A stretch of DNA of 11,483 nt. Source: Xanthomonas translucens pv. translucens DSM 18974 (GTDB lineage: Bacteria; Pseudomonadota; Gammaproteobacteria; Xanthomonadales; Xanthomonadaceae). Below the pieces are notes generated by a model. That model searched no databases. It saw nothing but the letters and a program-made list of their open reading frames with translations, and was not told the DNA's origin. Shown here in pieces: positions 6,803 through 11,483 of the stretch. Position numbers and translations under genes: made by a program. How positions within the stretch are numbered: the stretch's first letter is position 1; the number at the start of each line of letters is the position of its first letter. The DNA lies in the NCBI RefSeq assembly GCF_000331775.1, contig NZ_CAPJ01000384.1, positions 1 to 11,483 on the forward strand, given 5' to 3'.

Positions 6803-8512
6803 TCAGCCCATTGCGTCCAGCGCCGGATCGAACTGCTGCACCTGATTGCGGCCGCTGCGCTTGGCCCGGTACAGCGCCGCATCGGCCTTGCGCAGCAGGG
6901 TGGTGGCGACCACGCCGTCGCGCGAATAGCAGGCCAGTCCGATCGAGAGCGTCACCCCCGGCAGTGCCTTGCCGTCCAGCGTGGTGCTCATGTGCTGCGC
7001 GGCCTCGCGGATTTGCTCGGCGATCGCCAGCGCTGCCTCCGCGTCGGTTTCCGGCAGGATCACGGTGAATTCCTCGCCACCGTAGCGGCAGGCGATGTCC
7101 TCGCCGCGCAGCCGCGACGCCAGCATCTGCCCAACCGCAGCGAGCAGGCTGTCGCCGCCGCCGTGGCCGTGGAGGTCGTTGAAGTGCTTGAAGTGGTCCA
7201 CGTCCAGCATCAGCAGCGACAGCGGCACCGAGCGGCGTGCGCAGCGCGCCAGTTCGTGGTTCAGCGACTCCTCCAGGTAGCGGCGGTTGAACAGGCCGGT
7301 GAGCGGGTCGCGGATCGACTGCCGGCGCAGCGATTCGCGCAGGCGCAGGTTGCTCAGCGCCAGCGACAGCTGCTCGGCTGCGGCCTCGGCGATGGCGATG
7401 CGCGGCAGCGGCCCGGGGCCGGGACCGGCCAGGAACACGAAGCCCAATTGCGTGCCCTGTGCGGACAACGGAATGCAGGCACTGCTGGCGCCGACCGCCT
7501 GCGGATCCTCGCGCAGGTGCGCGCACGCCGCGTCGTGGCGCAGCGCGTGCACGAAATGGGTCTTGTCGCGGCGCAGCGCCCAGCACTCTGCCGGCGCCAC
7601 GGCCGCTGCGCTGCGTACCGGCGGCTCGCCCCAGGCGACGATGGATTCGGCGCGATCCCTGGAGGCGCGCAACAGATACACGCCGCCGCCGGCGTCGGGC
7701 ATCAATGCGGCGAGCATGCGCGCGGTCACCGCCAGCGCTTCCTTGGGGTCCACGCAGCTCTGCAGCAGGCCGGTGTAGCGGCTGAGCGCATTGAGGTCGG
7801 CGCTGGTGCGCTCCAGGTCGTGGATGCTGGCGGCCAGCTTTTTATTGGCGACCGAAGCGGCCTGCTCGGCGTTGCTGCGGTTGCGCAATTCGCGGAACAG
7901 CAGCGCATAGACCACGCCCACGCTGCCCAGGCCGAACGGAATGCCGGCCAGGGCCAGGGCCAGCAGCAGATCGGAACTGCGCTGGTTGGAACGGTCGCGG
8001 CGTTGCAGCAGCTGTTGCTCCAGCTCGGTCATATGCTGCACGTGATCGTGGATCGCGCTAGAGTCCTTGAACATGCTCGGCGCCATCGCGCGCTGCAGCG
8101 CGGCCAGGCCATCGCGCTGGTAGATGTCGAGCATCTGCTGCGGTTGCGTCAGCCGTGTCCGCATCAGGCGCTGCAGGATGTCCAGGTTGGCGATCTGTAC
8201 CGGGTTGTCGACCACCAGTGCGCGCAGCTGCGCCAGGTGCCGCGGTACGCGTTCGGTGCTCTCGCGGTAGTTGCTCAGGTAGGCTTGGTTGCCGGTGAGT
8301 TCGTAGCCGCGCGCCGCGGTCTCGGCCTGCAGCAGGGTCGCTTGCACTTCGTCGATGCTGCGCAGCACCTGATGGGTGTGGGCCACGCGTGCCGCATCGC
8401 AGATCGAACGCCGCGCACCGGAGAACACGCCGAACCCGATCGAGATGAAGACTAGTGCGGAAAACAGCAGTGCCAGGCGGGTTCTGATCCGCACGCTGTG
8501 GAAAGTCGGCAT
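6803..8512 (-). CDS. Membrane diguanylate cyclase, CHASE3-GAF-GGDEF
   Basis: A 569-residue sensor enzyme that should make cyclic di-GMP from two GTP. In order: transmembrane helix 11-30; periplasmic CHASE3-like helical domain about 35-180, with the typical ARGYELTGNQAYLSNYRES segment (67-85); second membrane helix 182-207; a short coiled stretch; GAF-like domain about 248-390; GGDEF domain about 398-565. The catalytic loop is GGEEF (478-482), and DVDHFKHFND (437-446) supplies the metal and base contacts. The RGED (469-472) five residues before the loop is an intact product-inhibition I-site. No EAL or HD-GYP domain is attached. The start ATG at 8512 fits the membrane helix, but no Shine-Dalgarno is visible. 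A TACACT ends 6 nt before the ATG, so a leaderless message is possible. It lies between the lipoprotein and bactofilin genes with gaps of about 200 bp on both sides, so it is probably transcribed alone. The signal sensed is unknown. Confidence 0.96.
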   Translation of the reverse strand: MPTFHSVRIRTRLALLFSALVFISIGFGVFSGARRSICDAARVAHTHQVLRSIDEVQATLLQAETAARGYELTGNQAYLSNYRESTERVPRHLAQLRALVVDNPVQIANLDILQRLMRTRLTQPQQMLDIYQRDGLAALQRAMAPSMFKDSSAIHDHVQHMTELEQQLLQRRDRSNQRSSDLLLALALAGIPFGLGSVGVVYALLFRELRNRSNAEQAASVANKKLAASIHDLERTSADLNALSRYTGLLQSCVDPKEALAVTARMLAALMPDAGGGVYLLRASRDRAESIVAWGEPPVRSAAAVAPAECWALRRDKTHFVHALRHDAACAHLREDPQAVGASSACIPLSAQGTQLGFVFLAGPGPGPLPRIAIAEAAAEQLSLALSNLRLRESLRRQSIRDPLTGLFNRRYLEESLNHELARCARRSVPLSLLMLDVDHFKHFNDLHGHGGGDSLLAAVGQMLASRLRGEDIACRYGGEEFTVILPETDAEAALAIAEQIREAAQHMSTTLDGKALPGVTLSIGLACYSRDGVVATTLLRKADAALYRAKRSGRNQVQQFDPALDAMG

Positions 8513-8518
8513 GTGCAG

Positions 8519-8524
8519 AGTGTA
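8519..8524 (-). promoter_or_regulatory. Possible -10 box of the cyclase gene (leaderless transcript)
   Basis: On the minus strand TACACT matches four of six positions of TATAAT and ends 6 nt before the ATG, which would place the transcription start at the start codon itself. That agrees with the missing ribosome site. No -35 match is seen 16-18 nt upstream (CCTCGG there), so this is weak. Confidence 0.25.
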
Positions 8525-8536
8525 ACCAGGCAGCGG

Positions 8537-8582
8537 ATCGACCGAGGCTGGGTATTGGAATCGACCGAGCCTGGGTACTGGA
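8537..8582. repeat. 23-bp tandem duplication upstream of the cyclase gene
   Basis: Two adjacent 23-bp units, 8537-8559 and 8560-8582, match at 21 of 23 positions. Both start ATCGACCGAG and end TGGA. They cover about 25-70 bp upstream of the diguanylate cyclase start codon, where a promoter's -35 region or a regulator site would be. The second unit runs into a six-A tract (8582-8587). Confidence 0.9.
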
Positions 8583-8599
8583 AAAAATCTTGGGGCACG

Positions 8600-8627
8600 C
8601 CGCGTTGCTAACTGGCCGCGTTGCTAA
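8600..8627. repeat. Short tandem repeat, CCGCGTTGCTAA twice
   Basis: The 12-bp word CCGCGTTGCTAA occurs at 8600-8611 and 8616-8627, a 16-bp period with a 4-bp spacer. It lies in the same 200-bp gap as the 23-bp duplication and the large inverted repeat. I assign no function. Confidence 0.8.
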
Positions 8628-8641
8628 GTGCTTGCGACATC

Positions 8642-8686
8642 GCGCGGGATCCGGCGGGTGCGGGGCACGCCCGCCGCATCCCGCGC
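8642..8686. terminator. Large GC-rich inverted repeat after the lipoprotein gene
   Basis: GCGCGGGAT (8642-8650) pairs with ATCCCGCGC (8678-8686). After a single C/C mismatch, CGGCGGG (8652-8658) pairs with CCCGCCG (8670-8676), around an 11-nt loop. This 16-pair stem begins 27 bp past the lipoprotein stop in the direction of transcription, where a terminator is expected. No T run follows directly; the nearest on the minus strand is TTTTTT at 8582-8587. It could also be a REP-like element or a mRNA 3' stabiliser. Confidence 0.5.
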
Positions 8687-8712
8687 CGAGCGCGGGTGCA
8701 GCGGGCATTGCG

Positions 8713-9072
8713 TCAATGCTTTTCGCTGTCGCTGTTGTGCGGATCTTCGTTGGCCTTCTCGCGCGCTTTGTCGGCGAGCTTTTGCGCCGCGCTGGCGGTG
8801 GCCTCGCTGGCATCGGCGGCGGCTTCCTTGGCAGCGGCAGAGGCATCCTGCACGGCGTCGGAGTTGGCGGCGCGGTGCGCGGCGTCGCGGGCGTCGGCGG
8901 CGACCTTGCGACCGGTCTGCGCGGCCTGGTCGGCGGCTTCCTTCGCCGCTTCGCCGGTCTGCTCGGCGGCGACCTTGGCGTCGCGCTGTGCCTGCTGCGC
9001 TTCCGGGCCTTGGCAGGCGGTCAGGGCCAGGGCGCCCAGCAGTACCATTGCCGCGATCGGGGTCTTGTTCAT
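8713..9072 (-). CDS. Small Ala-rich helical lipoprotein
   Basis: A 119-residue protein beginning with a lipoprotein signal. A positive N-terminus (MNKT) and a hydrophobic stretch (5-17) lead to the lipobox LTAC with the acylated cysteine at 20. The next residue is Gln rather than Asp, which favours sorting to the outer membrane. The remaining 99 residues are almost wholly Ala/Glu/Lys/Asp/Gln with heptad-like spacing, predicting one long amphipathic helix or coiled coil, and a charged tail rich in Asp, Ser and His (109-119). A GGAG at 9080-9083, 7 nt before the ATG, is a good ribosome site. It appears to be a single-gene unit, with a hairpin after it and a TTGACA ahead. I do not recognise a named family. 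Such proteins resemble LEA-like or stress-related Ala-rich lipoproteins, but the composition alone would cause that likeness, so the function stays open. Confidence 0.85.
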   Translation of the reverse strand: MNKTPIAAMVLLGALALTACQGPEAQQAQRDAKVAAEQTGEAAKEAADQAAQTGRKVAADARDAAHRAANSDAVQDASAAAKEAAADASEATASAAQKLADKAREKANEDPHNSDSEKH

Positions 9073-9130
9073 GCGCGTTCTCCGTTGCTGGTTAATGCGG
9101 CGCAGCCTAGGCGGGCGCGCATGCAGTTGG

Positions 9131-9136
9131 TGTCAA
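9131..9136 (-). promoter_or_regulatory. Possible -35 box of the lipoprotein gene
   Basis: A perfect TTGACA on the minus strand lies 58 bp before the lipoprotein ATG in a 90-bp gap. The best -10-like word, TAGGCT (9104-9109), is 21 nt away, longer than the usual 16-18, so the promoter is only tentative. Confidence 0.3.
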
Positions 9137-9137
9137 T

Positions 9138-9153
9138 GCGGGCGATCGCCCGC
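9138..9153. promoter_or_regulatory. Perfect 16-bp palindrome GCGGGCGATCGCCCGC
   Basis: GCGGGCGATCGCCCGC is its own reverse complement. It begins one base beyond the TTGACA and ends 9 bp after the stop codon of the J-domain gene. With no loop it is a poor terminator but a suitable dimer-binding operator. Chance palindromes are likelier in GC-rich DNA. Confidence 0.5.
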
Positions 9154-9162
9154 GGCTCGCGT

Positions 9163-10677
9163 TCAGGAACGCCGCCAGTGCAGCCGGTGGTGGCGCAGCA
9201 GGTCCCACGTCCACAGGCCCAGCGCCAGCGCCGCGCTGAGCGCGACCGGGAGCGACTGCGCCATGCTGGGGGCCAGGAAGGCCAGCCAGAGCATGGTGCT
9301 GTTCGGACGGTAGGGGCGCCCGCTTCGCCGCCATAGCCGCACCACCGACAACAGCAATGCGATGGTGGCGATAACGCCGCCGGCCAGCTGCGGCCCGGGA
9401 ATCTCGCTCACGCCCAGGCCGATGCCGGCCAGCAGGGGAACGAACGACCAGCGTAGCCAGTGCGGCGCCGGCGAGCGATTGTCCGACTCCGCTTCGCCCT
9501 GCCAGCGCAGCAACGTGCCGGCGAGCAGCCACCCCATCCACAGCGCGACGATCGCCAGCGCGGCCAGGCCGCTGCGCGTCAGCGCCAAGGACATCGGCAC
9601 CGGATCCGGCGACCAGGCGCTGGCGGCGCTCGCCAGCAGCACGACGCTGGCCACCAGCAGCGCGGTGGCGGCGCACCGCAGCAGGCCGACCGAGAGCCGC
9701 GCCCGGGTCAAGTAGCCGGCCTCGCTGGCGCGCATCCAGAAGTCGATCTGCTGCCGGTCCAGCGGCGCGGGCAGGTCGTCGACACGGCCCTGGTCCAGGC
9801 GCATGAGCAAGCGGCGCAAGGCGCTCGGCCGTCCCGGCAGCAGACTCGCCCACAGCGCCTGCGGCAGCGCGAACGGACGCGTCAGCTGGCGCATCAGCGC
9901 GGGCACCCGATCGCCGTGGTGGCTGGCGGGATAGACCCGGCGGGCGAGGGCTTCGGCGTTTTCCGGCTGCATTTCCCAGGCCAGGTGCAGGCGTTCCTGC
10001 AGCATCGGCAAGGCGTGCGCCGCGGGACCGGCGGCGATGTCGTCCAGGCCGAAGCAGTCGAGCAGGATCGCGATATTCTCGCGCTGGATCGGTGGCAGTC
10101 GCTGCTGCAATCGATGGCTCAACCGCCAGCCGATCTGCGCCTTGTCGCGCAGCGACCATAGCGCAGGCTGCCGCTGCAACCAGTGCTGTAGCGCCTGCGG
10201 TTCGGCATGCGTGGCCAGGACGAGCAGGTCGTCGCACAGCGCATCGGGGTCGAACGTCGGCGGTGTAGCCACGTCGAGCTGCGGTACTGGCGTCAGCGGG
10301 TGCTGCTGCGTCGCGCGTGGGGCGTGACCCGCGGCGTCTGGGTGTGGCCGGTGGCCGTCGAGGACATCGCTGTGCGTGGCGGACGCGGCTGCCGGAGTCG
10401 GCTGCGCGTCGCCATCGCCATCGCCATCGTCGGCGCCAGGATTGCCGGCAATGCTCGCGGTTTCCGCAGCGGCGTGAGCATCGTCGTTATCAACGTCTTC
10501 GTTGGCGTCGCGTGCGCGTACCCAGGCCAGCGCCGCCTGATAGGCCGCGTGCAGTTGCTGGAAACCGTCCGGGTCGGTATCCGGGCGGTGCTGGCGCAGC
10601 CGCTTGGCGTAGCTGCGCTTGATCGCGGTTTCGTCGGCATCCGGCGGCAGTTGCAGCCACCGCAACGCCCAGTTCAA
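9163..10677 (-). CDS. Membrane-anchored J-domain co-chaperone next to HscC (DjlB/DjlC-like)
   Basis: A 504-residue protein with a short J-domain-like N-terminus (about 3-52: helix I WALRWLQL, helix [16 protein letters not shown], then [20 protein letters not shown]). The HPD tripeptide that drives Hsp70 ATPase reads R31-P32-D33 with a His one place earlier. An acidic, low-complexity linker (58-92, including GDGDGD at 85-90) and a Pro/His-rich stretch precede a soluble helical region (142-320). The C-terminal third holds five or six membrane helices (about 329-352, 367-390, 409-424, 428-446, 461-493). The start is TTG, supported by GGAG at 10686-10689, 8 nt upstream, and by its TTGA overlap with the Hsp70 stop; no ATG occurs in this frame before residue 225. 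In E. coli the membrane J proteins DjlB and DjlC sit near and serve HscC, so this is likely the dedicated partner, recruiting the Hsp70 to the inner membrane. Confidence 0.87.
   Translation of the reverse strand: MNWALRWLQLPPDADETAIKRSYAKRLRQHRPDTDPDGFQQLHAAYQAALAWVRARDANEDVDNDDAHAAAETASIAGNPGADDGDGDGDAQPTPAAASATHSDVLDGHRPHPDAAGHAPRATQQHPLTPVPQLDVATPPTFDPDALCDDLLVLATHAEPQALQHWLQRQPALWSLRDKAQIGWRLSHRLQQRLPPIQRENIAILLDCFGLDDIAAGPAAHALPMLQERLHLAWEMQPENAEALARRVYPASHHGDRVPALMRQLTRPFALPQALWASLLPGRPSALRRLLMRLDQGRVDDLPAPLDRQQIDFWMRASEAGYLTRARLSVGLLRCAATALLVASVVLLASAASAWSPDPVPMSLALTRSGLAALAIVALWMGWLLAGTLLRWQGEAESDNRSPAPHWLRWSFVPLLAGIGLGVSEIPGPQLAGGVIATIALLLSVVRLWRRSGRPYRPNSTMLWLAFLAPSMAQSLPVALSAALALGLWTWDLLRHHRLHWRRS
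10411..10428. repeat. Hexamer microsatellite in the J-protein gene
   Basis: Three exact GCCATC units lie in frame and encode the GDGDGD run of the acidic linker. Copy-number change here would keep the frame. Confidence 0.7.
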
Positions 10678-11483
10678 GCGTGCCGCTCCAGTGCGTCCAG
10701 CGCCTCGCCGAGGCGCTGGCGGTGCTCGTCGATCAGGCGCAGGTCCTGGGTGTCGAGCGCGCCGCGGAAGGCGACGATCCAGGCCTGGATCTGCTCGCGC
10801 AGGTCCAGATACTCCTCGTACATGCGTTCGGCGCGCGCCAGCAGGCTCAGGTTGTCCTGCTGTTCGCGCGGATGGATCTTCAGCGCCTGCAATGCGGCGA
10901 GCCGTTCGCGGATCTGCCCGGCGTCGAGCAGGCCGGGGTTCTGCTCCAGGATCAGTTCGTGCTTGCGGCCGCTATGATGCTCGGTCACCTCTACCTGAAG
11001 CAGGCCGTTGTTGTCGTAGGTGAAGCGGGTGGTGATGCCTTTCTCGGCCTTGGGCAGGTGCCTGGGCAGCGCCATCCGCAGTTCGCCGAGCTTGATGTTC
11101 TTGGCCACCAGCGGGCTCTCGCCCTGGTAGACGTCGATCACCAGGTGTTCCTGCGCGTCGTGGATCGGGTAGAACGTATCCTCGCGGCTGATCGGCACGG
11201 TGCTGTTGCGCTGGATGATCGGGTGGAACAGGCCGGTGCGCAGCTGGCCTTGCGCGTCGTGCGAGGCGACTTCGGTCCCCAACGTGTACGGGCACACGTC
11301 GGTGAGGATCACTTCCTCCAGCGCGGCGTCGCGCGCCTTCATTCCGGCCGCCACCGCCGCGCCCAGCGCCACCGCCTGGTCGGGGTTGATGTGGCGCATC
11401 GGCAAGCGGCCGAACATGCGCGTGACCAGCCTGGCGACCAGCGGCATGCGCGTGGCGCCGCCGACCAGCACGATCTCGTCCAG
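10674..11483 (-). CDS. hscC: HscC-type Hsp70 chaperone (C-terminal part)
   Basis: The last 269 residues of an Hsp70 that begins beyond the right edge. LVGGATRMP (6-14) is the adenosine/phosphate motif of the ATPase domain, [11 protein letters not shown] (33-43) its conserved closing segment, and [15 protein letters not shown] (58-72) the interdomain linker and first substrate-domain strand. The TDVCPYTLG form, with no DVTPLSLG, is typical of HscC rather than DnaK or HscA. The substrate-binding beta domain runs to about 178. The helical lid (about 185-269) is short and lacks the long acidic EEVD/EVD-type tail of DnaK. HscC is a specialised Hsp70 with its own J partners and not a general folding factor. 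It overlaps the downstream J-domain gene by TTGA, so both are made together. The assignment as HscC is from motifs seen here; the missing N-terminal half would settle it. Confidence 0.88.
   Translation of the reverse strand: MDEIVLVGGATRMPLVARLVTRMFGRLPMRHINPDQAVALGAAVAAGMKARDAALEEVILTDVCPYTLGTEVASHDAQGQLRTGLFHPIIQRNSTVPISREDTFYPIHDAQEHLVIDVYQGESPLVAKNIKLGELRMALPRHLPKAEKGITTRFTYDNNGLLQVEVTEHHSGRKHELILEQNPGLLDAGQIRERLAALQALKIHPREQQDNLSLLARAERMYEEYLDLREQIQAWIVAFRGALDTQDLRLIDEHRQRLGEALDALERHA
10686..10689 (-). promoter_or_regulatory. Ribosome binding site that decides the TTG start of the J-domain gene
   Basis: GGAG on the minus strand, 8 nt before the TTG at 10677 and inside the end of the Hsp70 gene. 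It is the main support for this rare start codon. Confidence 0.65.

Noticed and set aside
6686..8455. 589-codon plus-strand open frame
   Set aside because: Antisense to the diguanylate cyclase and of shadow composition, with no motifs or ribosome site.
8590..9336. 248-codon Gly/Val-rich plus-strand frame opposite the lipoprotein
   Set aside because: The minus-strand gene has a signal peptide, lipobox and good ribosome site; the plus frame reflects the Ala/Lys repeats read backwards.
1..11483. CRISPR arrays, tRNA or rRNA genes, insertion sequences, phage genes
   Set aside because: No spaced repeats, cloverleaf, transposase or integrase motifs were seen. The only tandem repeats are short and lack spacers.

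Overview
The window is very GC-rich and densely coded, and every gene I can support lies on the minus strand. Gene content and intergenic style suggest a gammaproteobacterium of the Xanthomonadaceae (Xanthomonas or a close relative). The style markers are heptamer GGATTCG repeats, a CCCCTCTCC/GGAGAGGGG hairpin and a bactofilin with a zinc-ribbon partner. That placement is inference. The GC bias leaves many long antisense open frames, which I treat as shadows.

Layout, in transcription order from the right edge to the left. (1) 9163-11483: the C-terminal half of an HscC-type Hsp70, followed by a 4-bp TTGA overlap into a membrane-anchored J-domain protein that starts with TTG. This looks like a dedicated chaperone/co-chaperone pair, comparable to HscC with DjlB/DjlC in E. 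coli. (2) 8713-9072: a small Ala-rich helical lipoprotein with its own good ribosome binding site. A perfect 16-bp palindrome and a TTGACA lie upstream of it. (3) 6803-8512: a membrane CHASE3-GAF-GGDEF diguanylate cyclase with intact catalytic (GGEEF) and inhibitory (RxxD) sites. It lacks an obvious ribosome binding site, and a 23-bp tandem duplication lies just upstream. (4) 5688-6598: a bactofilin and a small double-CxxC zinc-ribbon protein, overlapping by ATGA. (5) 5374-5687: a 314-bp gene-free stretch holding the heptamer array and the hairpin. (6) 1-5373: four overlapping genes for a DNA repair set: a metallo-beta-lactamase-fold exonuclease, an ATP-dependent DNA ligase, an Lhr-like DEXH helicase, and the start of the metallophosphoesterase endonuclease PdeM, cut by the window edge.

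The four repair genes form a recognised ligase-associated repair cluster. Nuclease, helicase, end-processing endonuclease and ligase are translationally coupled and presumably process and seal DNA breaks together. The bactofilin pair and the cyclase concern cell architecture and c-di-GMP signalling, though the sequence shows no direct functional link between them.

I found no rRNA or tRNA genes, CRISPR arrays, insertion sequences or phage genes, and no evidence of a wholly new system. The less explained parts are the bactofilin-zinc-ribbon pair, the altered J-domain motif of the HscC partner, and several structured or repeated intergenic elements.
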